A stretch of 64,000 bases of DNA from JBBQRS01 sp038214535 (GTDB lineage: Bacteria > Chloroflexota > Anaerolineae > CG2-30-64-16). The first letter of the stretch is position 1. Each line of letters opens with the position of its first letter. Location: positions 41,666-105,665 of the forward strand of contig JBBQRS010000001.1 of the NCBI GenBank assembly GCA_038214535.1, in the 5' to 3' direction. A program made the translations under genes and the position numbers. Positions 8,660-17,873 of this stretch are shown here, in pieces. The notes below the pieces were generated by a model. It was not told where the DNA came from and ran no database searches. It saw only the letters and a program-made list of their open reading frames with translations.

Positions 8660-8678
8660 TTGTCCTCTGTAGACATGC

Positions 8679-8715
8679 AAAACCGGCCGAACCCCGCTGA
8701 GCGCAGGTCGGCCGG
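8679..8715 (-). terminator. Probable terminator of the nucleoside importer operon, in the mntP leader
   Basis: Perfect 8-bp stem CCGGCCGA/TCGGCCGG followed on the minus strand by TTTT. It lies 40 nt after the stop codon of the last permease gene and about 20 nt before mntP. It could end the bmp operon or attenuate read-through into mntP. Confidence 0.6.
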
Positions 8716-8754
8716 CGCATCTTGATCGTGTGATGATAAAGTGACGCTACTGAG

Positions 8755-9849
8755 TTACTTTTCGTACGGCTGTCCATCGGCTGCCGGGGGCGTCGCCCGG
8801 CCCATCACACCCGCCAGAACTGCCATCGTGAGGATGTACGGCAGCATTTGCGGGATTTGCGACGGGATATCCGGCCGGAAAATGCTGATTGTGGTCGTGA
8901 CGCTGCTGCCCAGGCCAAAGATCAACGCGCCCAGCAACGCGCCAAAGGGCATCCATTTACCGAAGATCATCGCGGCCAACCCGATGAAGCCGAGGCCGTT
9001 GGTCATGCCGGGGTTGAACACATCTACGGCTTCCAGGGTGAACCACGCGCCGCCCAACCCGGCGATCAGGCTACCGATCCACACGGCGGTATAGCGGGTG
9101 CGATAGACGTTGACGCCAAGCGTATCCGCGGCCCGCGGATGCTCGCCGACGGCGCGGGTGCGCAGCCCCCAGCGGGTGTAGAACAGGGAAAATTGTGCAA
9201 CGATCACCACGATCAGCATGATGTACACCAGCGGCTTTTGCTGAAACAGGACGGAGCCGATGATCGGAATTTGCGACAGCCCCGGAATCGGCATCGTCGG
9301 AAATGTGCCCGGCCCCGCCGGAATGTTTTCGGCCAAAAACTGCCGGTACATGTAGCCCGTAATGCCCAGCGACAGCATATTGACGACCGTACCGCTGATA
9401 ATCTGGTCGGTCTTGAACTTGATGGACACCACAGAATGTAACATCCCCAGCGCCAGCGCGCCGAGCATCCCCGCGCCCATCGCCAGCCAGCGGCTCACCT
9501 GGCCCGCAGTTTCCGGACCCAGCGGCCCCTGCATCGCCTGGAAGCTGAAGAGGTTGACGCCGTAGCAAACCATCGCCGCCATGAGCATCTGGCCTTCGAT
9601 ACCGATATTCACGATGCCTGATCGCTCACAGATCAGGCCGCACAACGCCGCGAACGCGATCGGCGTTGCCACGCGCAGGGTTTGCGACAGCGTGCCTTCG
9701 ACGCATTTCGCGTCACACTGGCCGCCGATGATGACGTTGAGGAGGAACCATCCGAACACCAGGGCGAAGAGGCCGAACAGGGCGTTCACCCACCAGCGTC
9801 CGCGCCAGCGTGATGTCTGATTTGATAGCGTGCGCGTTGCAGTCGTCAT
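8755..9849 (-). CDS. Nucleoside-type ABC transporter permease (NupQ/YufQ-like)
   Basis: A 364-residue permease of the branched-chain/ribose-type (BPD_transp_2) superfamily, with about eight to ten hydrophobic segments. Family signatures include ERSGIVNIGIEGQMLMAAM in the first third and AVGEHPRAADTLGVNVYRTR in the cytoplasmic coupling loop. It forms the membrane channel with the permease encoded upstream. ATG at 9849 follows GGAGG and lies 3 nt after the stop codon of that permease gene, so the genes form one operon. Partners (BMP lipoprotein and double ATPase) point to nucleoside or purine uptake. Confidence 0.92.
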   Translation of the reverse strand: MTTATRTLSNQTSRWRGRWWVNALFGLFALVFGWFLLNVIIGGQCDAKCVEGTLSQTLRVATPIAFAALCGLICERSGIVNIGIEGQMLMAAMVCYGVNLFSFQAMQGPLGPETAGQVSRWLAMGAGMLGALALGMLHSVVSIKFKTDQIISGTVVNMLSLGITGYMYRQFLAENIPAGPGTFPTMPIPGLSQIPIIGSVLFQQKPLVYIMLIVVIVAQFSLFYTRWGLRTRAVGEHPRAADTLGVNVYRTRYTAVWIGSLIAGLGGAWFTLEAVDVFNPGMTNGLGFIGLAAMIFGKWMPFGALLGALIFGLGSSVTTTISIFRPDIPSQIPQMLPYILTMAVLAGVMGRATPPAADGQPYEK

Positions 9850-9852
9850 GGC

Positions 9853-11232
9853 TCAACCTCCCCAGCCGCGCGTCAGCGGCGCTTCGGCGGCGGCGTCTTC
9901 GGGCGGCTTAATGCGATACATCCAGCGGATGATGGGCGGCGCGGCCACGAAGAGCAGCACCAATGCCTGGATGATCGTGATCACATATTTAGATACCCCG
10001 GAATAAAGCTCCATTGTGTCGGCGCCGTTGCGCATCGCGCCGAAGAGGAACGCCGAGATCAGGATGCCGAACGGGTTGTTCTTGCCCAGCAGCGCGATGG
10101 CAATGCTATCGAAGCCGTAGCCGCTGGAGAAGAAGAGCGGCAGGCACCGGCAGATAGACACCCCCAGCACTTCGATGGTGCCGGCCAGCCCCGCCAATGC
10201 GCCTGAAATTGCCATCGCCGTCACAATGTTGCGCGAGATATTGATGCCGGCATATTTCGCTGCGCTGGGGTTGGCCCCCACCGTGCGCAGGCTGAACCCG
10301 AGGGTCGTTTGTTGCAACAACCACCAGACGCCGATGGCCGTCATTACCGCCATAAACAGGCCGATGTGCAACCGGTCATAGGGGTCCTGGAACGGCCACC
10401 ATGCCTGAGTCAAGGGCGGCAGCAGGAAAAACGTAAGCAGCGCAACCACGCCGCCGATGATCCAGGGCAAAGTCTGCGGCGAGCGCAGGCCGCGCCTGGT
10501 CGTGTCTGTCCCGCCCGGCCGGCTCCTGACGATCAAATGCGTGATGAACCAGGCCGAAACGCCCAGCGCCACCGCGGCCAGCAGCGCATTGAGGGGATTT
10601 TGCAGCCGCTCCGGGATCGCATAAAGCGTCCAGAGTTCGGCGTTGGGCGAGACACGGGATGTTTGCACGGCGCTGGCATTGGGGTCGCGTAATGGCCCGC
10701 TGATGAGCAGTTCGGTCAGGCGGAACGCGATATAATTCATCATGATCGTATTAATGACTTCGTGCGCGCCCGTCTTCGCCTTGAGATAACCCGGAATGGC
10801 CGCCCAGACCGCGCCGCCCAGCGCCCCTGCCGCTAACGCCAGCGGCAGGTGGATGAATGCCGGCAGGCTATTCGTGAGTTGGCCCACCCAGGCCGCCGAC
10901 ACCGCGCCGATGTAGAATTGCCCTTCGACGCCGATGTTGAATAGCCCTGACTTGAAGCCCACCGCGACACCCAATGCCAGGAACACGTAGGGAATCGTCG
11001 CCACCAGGGTTTCCGAGAGGCCACGCTCCTTGAAAAAGGCCCCGCGAATCAGCCCGCGGTAGGCTTCGAACACCGTATTCAGGCTGCCGCTGGTGATCCA
11101 GATAAGCAGGGCGCCGAATAGAAAGGCGGTGAACAGCGCCAGCAACGGCAGGCCAAACATCTGCCCCAGGCCTTGTAAACGCGACTTCTGTGGCGAATCT
11201 TCCGAGCCCGATGTTGTAACTGCATTAGCCAT
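9853..11232 (-). CDS. Nucleoside-type ABC transporter permease (NupP/YufP-like)
   Basis: The second permease of the importer, 459 residues. The signature FKSGLFNIGVEGQFYIGAV is near residue 95, and the coupling-loop motif VGANPSAAKYAGINISRN is in the C-terminal half. Compared with the short permease it has a long insert (roughly 195-280) containing a hydrophobic helix and a charged RSRPGGTDTTRRG stretch. ATG at 11232 follows AGGAGG and overlaps the end of the ATPase gene by 8 bp. Confidence 0.92.
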   Translation of the reverse strand: MANAVTTSGSEDSPQKSRLQGLGQMFGLPLLALFTAFLFGALLIWITSGSLNTVFEAYRGLIRGAFFKERGLSETLVATIPYVFLALGVAVGFKSGLFNIGVEGQFYIGAVSAAWVGQLTNSLPAFIHLPLALAAGALGGAVWAAIPGYLKAKTGAHEVINTIMMNYIAFRLTELLISGPLRDPNASAVQTSRVSPNAELWTLYAIPERLQNPLNALLAAVALGVSAWFITHLIVRSRPGGTDTTRRGLRSPQTLPWIIGGVVALLTFFLLPPLTQAWWPFQDPYDRLHIGLFMAVMTAIGVWWLLQQTTLGFSLRTVGANPSAAKYAGINISRNIVTAMAISGALAGLAGTIEVLGVSICRCLPLFFSSGYGFDSIAIALLGKNNPFGILISAFLFGAMRNGADTMELYSGVSKYVITIIQALVLLFVAAPPIIRWMYRIKPPEDAAAEAPLTRGWGG

Positions 11233-12817
11233 CGGCGTCCTCCTGGTCCGGCGTGACGCCGGCCATCAGCAAACCGAGTTGTTCGCGTGTCGCCGTTTTC
11301 GCATCCAGTGTCTCCAGGATCGTGCCTTTATACATGACGGCGATACGATCCGATAATGCCATGATTTCGTCCAATTCAGCGCTGAAGAGTAGCACGGCTG
11401 CGCCCATGTCGCGCGCTTCCACGATCCGCCGGTGGATGAATTCGATGCTGCCGACATCGAGTCCGCGCGTGGGCTGGCTGGCGACGAGGAACGGTGGATT
11501 AGGCGAGGCTCTGAGGTCGGGTTGATCCGGGCCGGTGATGCGCGAAAGCTCGCGCGCGACGATCACTTTCTGCTGGTTGCCGCCGGAAAGTGAGCCGGCG
11601 CTGGTCATGATGCCGGGCGTGCGCACGTCGTACATCTTCACCAGCGTCTCGGCTTCCTCGGTAATGACGGGGTAATCCAGCTCTACACCGTCGGCGAACG
11701 GGGCGCGATAATAGGTGCATAGCACGATGTTGTCGCGGACAGGGTAAGCCAGCACTAGCCCATGCTTGTGGCGATCTTCGGGAATATGCGCCATGCCGCC
11801 TTCCACCAGGCGCCGCGGCGTGAAGCGTGTGGTCTCCTGCCCGTTGATGAGTATCTGCCCGTCGCTGGCGGTGCGCAGCCCGGTCAGGGCCTCTGCCAGC
11901 TCCGTTTGCCCGTTGCCTTGCACGCCGGCGATACCGAGGATCTCACCGCCGCGCGCCTCGAACGAAATCCCATCCACGACCATGTGCCGGCGGTCATCTG
12001 CCACGCGCAAGTTTTCGACGCGCACCACTGTGGATGTAGGCACGGCCGGATCCTTTTCGATCTGTAGAAGCACCTCGCGGCCAACCATCATTTCCGCCAG
12101 CGTCGCGCGCGTCGCATTTTTCGGGCTGACGCTGCCCACCATTTGCCCGGCGCGCATCACGCTGATCGTGTCGGCCACGGCCAGCACTTCGCGCAGTTTG
12201 TGGGTGATGAAGATGATGGACTTGCCCTGTGAAACCATCTCGCGCATGATGACGAACAGGTCATCGGCTTCCTGCGGCGTCAGCACGGCTGTCGGTTCGT
12301 CGAGGATCAGGATTTCCGCGTTACGATAGAGCGCCTTCAGGATTTCGACGCGCTGTTGCGCGCCGACGGTCAGGTCCTGGATATACGCGTCGGGATCCAC
12401 GGCCAGCCCATATTGCGTGCTCAACTGGCGGATGCGTGCGGCCGCGGTGTCCTGATCCAGCACGGCCAGGCCGCCCATGAATTTCGTGCGTGGCAGCAAC
12501 GACTCCTGACCCAGCATGATGTTTTCTGTGACGGTGAGCGGGGGGACGAGCATGAAGTGCTGATGCACCATGCCGATCCCTTTGGCAATCGCATCGTGGG
12601 GGCCGGAGAATTGCACCGGTTGGCCGTTCACCTTGATCTCGCCCTCATCGGGTGCGTAGAGGCCATAGAGGACGTTCATCAACGTGGATTTACCGGCGCC
12701 GTTTTCACCCAACAGCGCATGGATTTCCCCCTGCTCCAGGGTCAGATCCACGTGATCGTTGGCGAGCACGCCCGGAAAGCGCTTGGTAATGCCGATAGCT
12801 TCGAGGGCCGGCGTCAT
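11225..12817 (-). CDS. Nucleoside-type ABC transporter ATP-binding protein, two domains (NupO/YufO-like)
   Basis: A 530-residue double ATPase of the sugar/nucleoside type. Domain 1 has Walker A GENGAGKST (37-45), signature VGAQQRVEI and Walker B LILDEP. Domain 2 has the usual degenerate Walker A (GVQGNGQTE), a canonical LSGGNQQKV signature and ASQPTRGLDVGS. Between the signature helix and ASQPTRG there is an insertion of about 12 residues rich in Pro, Asp and Ser (TGPDQPDLRASPNPPF), where relatives have a short link. ATG at 12817 was chosen over an upstream ATG because AGGAG lies six bases before it. It powers the two permeases, with which it is co-transcribed. Confidence 0.93.
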   Translation of the reverse strand: MTPALEAIGITKRFPGVLANDHVDLTLEQGEIHALLGENGAGKSTLMNVLYGLYAPDEGEIKVNGQPVQFSGPHDAIAKGIGMVHQHFMLVPPLTVTENIMLGQESLLPRTKFMGGLAVLDQDTAAARIRQLSTQYGLAVDPDAYIQDLTVGAQQRVEILKALYRNAEILILDEPTAVLTPQEADDLFVIMREMVSQGKSIIFITHKLREVLAVADTISVMRAGQMVGSVSPKNATRATLAEMMVGREVLLQIEKDPAVPTSTVVRVENLRVADDRRHMVVDGISFEARGGEILGIAGVQGNGQTELAEALTGLRTASDGQILINGQETTRFTPRRLVEGGMAHIPEDRHKHGLVLAYPVRDNIVLCTYYRAPFADGVELDYPVITEEAETLVKMYDVRTPGIMTSAGSLSGGNQQKVIVARELSRITGPDQPDLRASPNPPFLVASQPTRGLDVGSIEFIHRRIVEARDMGAAVLLFSAELDEIMALSDRIAVMYKGTILETLDAKTATREQLGLLMAGVTPDQEDADG

Positions 12818-12909
12818 GGCTTGCTCCTGTTTTACGCCGCCGACCGGTTCCGGCATTGATCCGGCGGGCTCCCGGCGGCGCAATTCAAGCGATAAACTGC
12901 ACAGGTAAC

Positions 12910-12956
12910 AAAAGGGTGCTGCCCTCCCGATGGAGCGGGATACTACAGCACCCTTT
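12910..12956 (-). terminator. Intercistronic hairpin between bmpA and the ATPase gene
   Basis: An 11-bp stem AAAGGGTGCTG/CAGCACCCTTT encloses a second small stem (CCCG/CGGG). On the minus strand it ends in TTTTGTT. Such hairpins after a binding-protein gene commonly cause partial termination or protect the upstream mRNA, giving more binding protein than transporter. Confidence 0.65.
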
Positions 12957-13038
12957 CAAGGACGAGGGTTTAATCAACCGCCGGCTGTCGCCCTGAATGC
13001 GGCAGGTGATGCTCGCTGATTCAGGGTTGCCTGCGCTC

Positions 13039-14112
13039 TTACGGCTGGTAGCCCGTCTTGAGCGTGCCGGCGATGATGCCGTCGGTCGCTTCCTTGATTT
13101 TGTCTTTCACGGTTTGCGGGACCTTGTCTTCCCAGCTGTGGAAGGGGGCCAGGCCCACGCCGCCGTTCTTCAGGTTGGCGGTCTGGATGCCGCCGGCCGC
13201 CGTACCGTCTTGCAGGGTCTCCAGATAGTTGAACACGGCCGTGTCAACGTTCTTTGCCGCACTGCTTAACAGGGCGTTCTGGACTTCGGGGTAGGTGAAG
13301 AACTGATCCACATCCACGCCGATCGCCATCAGGCCATTTTCGCTGGCCGCCAACAGACCGCCGTTGCCGGTGTTGCCGCCGACGCCGAACACCACGTCGC
13401 AGCCTTGGTCAATCATGCTCTGGCCGGTTTCCTTGCCCTTGGCCGGATCGGTGAAAGAGGGGATGTAGACATTCAGGGACTTGGCGTCCGACTTCATCCA
13501 CGTCGCGCCGTTCTGGTAACCGACGACGAAGCGCACCACGGGCGGGATTTCCATACCGGCGACGGAGCAAACCGTGCCGGTCTGGGTCATGCCCGCGGCC
13601 AGCACGCCCGCCAGGAAGCCAACTTCATCTTCCTGGAACATCAGGCTGGTGACGTTCTTCAGGCCGCCGTCGTCATAGCAGTCCTTGACGTCCGCGCCGC
13701 AGGCCGCCGAGCCTTCGGTCGGGAAGTAAGCGTTGTCCACAATCGCGAACTTGATGTCGGGGTATTGCCGCGCCTTGACGGCGGTGGCGTCGCCCATCAG
13801 GAACCCGACCGTGATGATCGCGTCGTAGCCTTCGGTTGCGAACTGATCAATGTTCTTTTCGTAGTCGGTGGGCTGCTTCGATTCGATGAACTTCGCATCA
13901 ATGCCCAGATCTGCCATGCTCTTCTGGACGCCGGCCCATGCCGACTGGTTGAACGATTTGTCATTCACGCCGCCAACGTCGGTGACCATGCCGACTTTGA
14001 GCTTCTTGGCGGTGTCTGCTGCGCCCGGCGCGGTTGCCGGCGCGGCGCATGCCGAGATCAAGATGCTCGCCAGTACCAGCACCGTGATGAAAACGACCGA
14101 TCGCTTCTGCAT
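13039..14112 (-). CDS. bmpA: BMP family nucleoside-binding lipoprotein
   Basis: A 357-residue lipoprotein of the BMP/PnrA family, which captures nucleosides outside the cell for the ABC importer. The signal peptide ends ILISAC, with Cys22 as the lipid-modified residue. The mature domain starts KKLKVGMVTDVGGVNDKSFN, the family hallmark, and later shows DVVFGVGGNTGNG and AIGVDVDQFF. ATG at 14112 is supported by GGAGGAG seven bases upstream. In-frame ATGs further upstream lack such a site. It is the first gene of the operon and is preceded by an unusually long leader. A hairpin separates it from the ATPase gene. Confidence 0.95.
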   Translation of the reverse strand: MQKRSVVFITVLVLASILISACAAPATAPGAADTAKKLKVGMVTDVGGVNDKSFNQSAWAGVQKSMADLGIDAKFIESKQPTDYEKNIDQFATEGYDAIITVGFLMGDATAVKARQYPDIKFAIVDNAYFPTEGSAACGADVKDCYDDGGLKNVTSLMFQEDEVGFLAGVLAAGMTQTGTVCSVAGMEIPPVVRFVVGYQNGATWMKSDAKSLNVYIPSFTDPAKGKETGQSMIDQGCDVVFGVGGNTGNGGLLAASENGLMAIGVDVDQFFTYPEVQNALLSSAAKNVDTAVFNYLETLQDGTAAGGIQTANLKNGGVGLAPFHSWEDKVPQTVKDKIKEATDGIIAGTLKTGYQP

Positions 14113-14252
14113 TGTAACTCTCCTCCGTGAGAATATGGGGTAAACTGAGGACATGGAACGCACTCGTTCCTGTTCATTCGGTAAGGACATCTTCGCATTC
14201 GCCCAGATTTCGTCCATGACGGAACGCCATAGTCGAACGCCGGCTCGATCAT
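14058..14252 (-). other. Possible leader ORF (64 codons) overlapping the bmpA start
   Basis: An ATG at 14252 follows an ideal ribosome site (GGAGGTG) that can pair with ACCTCC 12 nt upstream, forming a hairpin that hides it. The frame runs 64 codons and ends 55 bases inside bmpA in another frame. The peptide begins MIEPAFDYGV and ends in a Trp/Arg/Ser-rich tail that looks non-conserved. Translation here could couple to or interfere with bmpA. It may also be chance. Confidence 0.3.
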
Positions 14253-14365
14253 CACCTCCTCTCCATAGTTCGGAGGTTTCAGGGAAGCAAGCAGAGCGAT
14301 GCGCCAGGGTGACGAGGCCACGGCGGGCTGCTTCTTCCCACATTTTACCCTAGTTTGTAATGACG
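14113..14365 (-). other. Long 5' leader of the bmpA operon
   Basis: About 250 nt separate the predicted transcription start from the bmpA ATG. The leader contains the ACCTCC/GGAGGT hairpin and the possible leader ORF. I did not recognise a known purine or other riboswitch consensus by eye. Confidence 0.45.
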
Positions 14366-14370
14366 CTTTC

Positions 14371-14399
14371 ATTATACGCCAACCACAATCCGGTCGCAA
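14371..14399 (-). promoter_or_regulatory. Promoter of the bmpA operon
   Basis: Minus-strand TTGCGA and TATAAT are separated by 17 bp, with a perfect -10 hexamer. Transcription would start near 14365. Confidence 0.65.
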
Positions 14400-14470
14400 A
14401 TCCGGTGGGGATTCCAAAACGCATTCACTTATAGCGTGTATAGCGTGTTTGCCCTGAAAAAAGTCTGCGT

Positions 14471-14499
14471 TTGACAGATGGCGCAACCAAAGATAGACT
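14471..14499 (+). promoter_or_regulatory. Candidate promoter of the subtilisin-like protease gene
   Basis: A consensus TTGACA is followed after 17 bp by TAGACT (4 of 6 matches to TATAAT). The leader to the ATG would be about 235 nt and contains a 7-bp hairpin (ATGCTCA/TGAGCAT) soon after the start and a second GGCC-ACCG hairpin near the ribosome site. Otherwise the 627-nt gap between bmpA and the protease gene shows nothing recognisable. Confidence 0.5.
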
Positions 14500-14739
14500 A
14501 TACGCGTAATGCTCATTACTTTGCGGTGAGCATCGGTTCAAGCGGAGTTTTGCAATGCAGTTTTATTCCTTTTGTCATGCTCCGTGTCGTTCACCTCACT
14601 AACCGTTGGCCGGATGTTCTACATCCGCGCCCCTGCCAGTAGTTTTGCGAAAGAAAGGAGGGTGGCCTACCGCAGAATAGCCTTCGGTGGCCTCGGTTGC
14701 GTTTAAACCCCAACAATCTCACAGTGGAGGATTGCCAGG

Positions 14740-17718
14740 ATGAAGAAGGCCTTCGTAGTATTCACCGTATTTTTGATCTTGTCCATGGCTTTGCCTGTGG
14801 CGGCGCAGGAAGCCGGCCCCGGTGCAGCGGCTGATCAGGGCAAGATGAGCGGCAAATCGGTCTATGCTGTTTTGATGGCGATGGACCCGGTCGTCGCATA
14901 TCAGGGCGATGTGGCCGGTCTTGCGGCGACTTCCGCCGCTAAGGGCGATACGATTAACTTCCAGAGTGCAGCCGTCGAAGCTTACACCAGCTTCCTGGCT
15001 CAGTCGCACGCCACCACGATGGCGCAGGCCGGCGTGGACGCTTCGGCCCTGGTGTACAATTACTTCTTCGCGTTGAACGGCTTTGCGGCCGTGATGACCC
15101 CCGCGCAGGCCGCGCAAGTTGCGAAGCAACCCGGCGTGGTCTCGGTGCATGAGGCCCAATTGCGCCAGAAGACCACGGACGCCTCCCCGACCTTCCTGGG
15201 GTTGAACGTTTACCGTGGGCCCTGGTACAAGGGCATTACGGGCAAGGGCGTGGTCGTCGGCGTCATTGACACCGGCATCTGGCCCGAGCACCCCAGCTTC
15301 GCCGATGACGGCAAGTATAAGGCGCCCCCTGCTGACTCTGCCGGCATTCCCTGCGAATTCGGCAACACGGCGCATAATCCCAACGACGCACCCTTCACCT
15401 GCAATAACAAGCTGATCGGTGCGCGCGAAGTGCTCGACACCTACAAGCTGTTGACCGGCCTGGACCCGGAAGAGTTCGATTCGGCCCGTGACGATGACGG
15501 GCACGGCACGCACACCGCCTCGACGGCGGCAGGCAACGCCGGCGTCGCAGCCCAGATGCTGGGCATCCCGCGCGGGACCATCTCCGGCATTGCGCCGCGT
15601 GCGCATGTTGTAGCCTACAAGGCCCTGGGCGCGCTGGGCGGCTATACCTCCGACCTGGCGGCGGCGATTGACCAGGCCGTGGCCGACGGTGTGGATGTGA
15701 TCAACTATTCCATCGGCGGTGGGGCCAGCCTGCCCGCCGAAGATGAGATCGCCTTCCTGTTCGCGGCTGACGCCGGTGTGTTCGTCGCCACCTCGGCGGG
15801 GAACTCCGGCCCGAACCCGGCGACGTTGGGCAACCCGGGCACGATGCCCTGGATGACCACGGTGGGCGCGAGCACGCAGTCGCGCTTTTTCGAGGCTACG
15901 ATCACGCTGGGTAACGGCGCGGTCTACAGCGGCGCTTCGATCACCAATGGCACGGGCGTATTGCCGCTGGTTGATGCGGCGGCGGCCGGCAGCGAACTGT
16001 GCTTGCCCGGTGGCCTGAATCCTGCGGTGGTCTCCGGTAAGATCGTGCTTTGCAAGCGCGGCGTCAATGCGCGCGCCGAGAAGAGCTACGCCGTTTTCAT
16101 TGCGGGCGGCGCCGGCATGATCCTGTACAACACGAACGATGTGGATAACCTCTATAGCGACCCGCACTGGGTGCCCTCGGTCCACATTGATAACACGCCG
16201 GGCCTGGCGATCAAGAGCTACATTGCCGGCGACGCCAATCCGACGGCGCAACTGAGCGCGGGCGTGGTGGGCAACTGGCCCTATGCGCCTTCGATGACGG
16301 TCTTCTCTTCGCGCGGCCCCAACCCGGTTGCGCCGGATCTCATCAAGCCCGACGTGACGGCCCCCGGTCTGCAGATCCTGGCCGGCAACTCGCCGATGCC
16401 TTCGGATCCCACCGTCCTTTCGGGCGAGCTGTTCCAGGCTATCGCCGGTACCTCCATGTCGAGCCCGCACGTGGCCGGTGTGTTCGCGCTGCTGAAGCAG
16501 GCGCACCCCGAGTGGAGCGCTGCGGCGGCCAAGTCGGCCCTGATGACGACGGCGTATCAGGATGTGCTGGATAACAACCGCACCTCCCCCGCCGATCCGT
16601 TCGACATGGGCGCCGGTCACATCCGGCCCGGCGGCGAATGGACCGCGAAGAACAACATCAGCGACCCCGGCCTGGTCTATGATGCCGGCCTGTTCGAATA
16701 TGCCGCATTCACCTGTGGCATGGACTGGGGTGTCTTCACCGCGGGGAGTTGTGCTTTCCTGGAATCCATCGGCGTTCCGACCGAACCCTACAACCTGAAT
16801 GTGCCCTCGATCGGCATCTCGGATGTGCCCGGCACGATCACCGTGATGCGCACAGTGCGCGCCGATGGCAAGAGCCCGAAGCGCACCTACACGGCTGAAG
16901 TGGCGGCGCCTCCCGGTTACGAGGTCACGGTAAGCCCTTCGACCTTCGTGATCGGCGCGGGCGGCACGCAGACCTTCGAGGTGACGATCACCAACGTCAG
17001 CGCGCCGGCGGGCGAGTGGCGCTTCGGCTCGCTGACCTGGAAGGATAAGAGCGGGTTCTACAAGGTCTACAGCCCGATCGCGGCGAAGGGCTCGCTCTTC
17101 TCTGCGCCCGCGTCTGTCTCGGGTTCCGGTACTGAAGGCTCCATCGAGTTCAACGTGACCTTCGGTTATACCGGCGTGTACACTGCTGCGCCGCATGGCC
17201 TGGTTCCGGCGACGGTGACCAGCGACAACGTGGTGCAGGACCCGGATTCGACCTTCGATCCGAACGACGGCTACTCAAACCTGCACGAGTTCAACTTGTC
17301 CGGCGCGGCGTTCTTCCGTGTCCGGATCCCGCCGTGGGCGACGGAACCGGACGCCGATCTGGATGTGTTCGTTTACAATCCGCTCGGCGTTCAGGTGGCC
17401 AGTAGCACGGCCGGCGGCACCGATGAGCTGGTTGACATCACCCTGCCGATGGACGGCACGTGGAAGGTATACGTACACGGTTGGGCGGCCCCGGGCGGCG
17501 ACTCGGACTACGACATGTTCACATGGGCAGTCCCGTTGGCCACCGGCGGCAGCCTGGTGCTGGATTCGGCGCCGACCTCTGCGGTCAGCGGCACGGTTGC
17601 CTCCATCCAGGTAAGCTGGAGCGGGCTGGCCGACGAGTGGTACCTGGGTGCAGTCTCGCACACCGGGCCTTCCGGTCTGATGGGTCTGACCCTGGTCGAA
17701 GTTGATAATCTCCCTTAA
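14740..17718 (+). CDS. Secreted subtilisin-like serine protease (S8) with PA domain
   Basis: This 992-residue exported protease has a Sec signal peptide (residues 1-22, ending VAAQE), an inhibitor I9-like propeptide (about 40-140) and an S8 catalytic domain. The predicted triad is Asp177 in VIDTGIWPEHPSF, His255 in DGHGTHTAS and Ser572 in GTSMSSPHVAG, with oxyanion-hole Asn355 in SAGNSGP. A PA (protease-associated) domain is inserted at about 400-500. Residues beyond about 690 form beta-rich modules, including a fibronectin-like domain and a C-terminal PPC-like domain with DLDVFVYNP. ATG follows GGAGG. No cell-wall anchor or extra membrane segment is seen, so it is probably released. A strong terminator follows directly. 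Confidence 0.96.
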   Translation: MKKAFVVFTVFLILSMALPVAAQEAGPGAAADQGKMSGKSVYAVLMAMDPVVAYQGDVAGLAATSAAKGDTINFQSAAVEAYTSFLAQSHATTMAQAGVDASALVYNYFFALNGFAAVMTPAQAAQVAKQPGVVSVHEAQLRQKTTDASPTFLGLNVYRGPWYKGITGKGVVVGVIDTGIWPEHPSFADDGKYKAPPADSAGIPCEFGNTAHNPNDAPFTCNNKLIGAREVLDTYKLLTGLDPEEFDSARDDDGHGTHTASTAAGNAGVAAQMLGIPRGTISGIAPRAHVVAYKALGALGGYTSDLAAAIDQAVADGVDVINYSIGGGASLPAEDEIAFLFAADAGVFVATSAGNSGPNPATLGNPGTMPWMTTVGASTQSRFFEATITLGNGAVYSGASITNGTGVLPLVDAAAAGSELCLPGGLNPAVVSGKIVLCKRGVNARAEKSYAVFIAGGAGMILYNTNDVDNLYSDPHWVPSVHIDNTPGLAIKSYIAGDANPTAQLSAGVVGNWPYAPSMTVFSSRGPNPVAPDLIKPDVTAPGLQILAGNSPMPSDPTVLSGELFQAIAGTSMSSPHVAGVFALLKQAHPEWSAAAAKSALMTTAYQDVLDNNRTSPADPFDMGAGHIRPGGEWTAKNNISDPGLVYDAGLFEYAAFTCGMDWGVFTAGSCAFLESIGVPTEPYNLNVPSIGISDVPGTITVMRTVRADGKSPKRTYTAEVAAPPGYEVTVSPSTFVIGAGGTQTFEVTITNVSAPAGEWRFGSLTWKDKSGFYKVYSPIAAKGSLFSAPASVSGSGTEGSIEFNVTFGYTGVYTAAPHGLVPATVTSDNVVQDPDSTFDPNDGYSNLHEFNLSGAAFFRVRIPPWATEPDADLDVFVYNPLGVQVASSTAGGTDELVDITLPMDGTWKVYVHGWAAPGGDSDYDMFTWAVPLATGGSLVLDSAPTSAVSGTVASIQVSWSGLADEWYLGAVSHTGPSGLMGLTLVEVDNLP

Positions 17719-17752
17719 CCGAACGCCCTGCAAGGGGCTGAGCGGTCCGTAA

Positions 17753-17805
17753 ATACCGACCGCCCGTCTCTGTGGAGTAATCCACAGGGACGGGCGGTAT
17801 TTTTG
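17753..17805 (+). terminator. Rho-independent terminator of the protease gene
   Basis: A long stem built from ATACCGACCGCCCGTC and GACGGGCGGTAT, extended by TCTGTGGA/TCCACAGG, is followed by five T residues. It begins about 35 nt after the stop codon. Confidence 0.93.
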
Positions 17806-17834
17806 TATTAGAACCTGGAGTCTTCACGCGACGT

Positions 17835-17863
17835 TGCGCATCTGAGGATGCGCACTCCGCGAG
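17835..17863. repeat. Family E repeat, single arm
   Basis: TGCGCATCTGAGGATGCGCA followed by CTCCGCGAG is identical to the right arm of the complete inverted repeat near 47.8 kb. The arm contains its own small palindrome (TGCGCATC/GATGCGCA). Confidence 0.8.
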
Positions 17864-17873
17864 GTCGTGATTG

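Noticed and set aside
8660..8754. A manganese (yybP-ykoY) riboswitch upstream of mntP
   Set aside because: The leader is too short and lacks recognisable conserved blocks. The hairpin with TTTT is better read as a terminator of the preceding operon. A covariance-model search would settle it.
14719..17196. An 825-codon open frame antisense to the S8 protease gene
   Set aside because: It lies fully inside a high-confidence gene with an intact catalytic triad, signal peptide and ribosome site. Its product is rich in Arg, His and Gly with no recognisable domain, as expected for antisense reading of GC-rich coding DNA.
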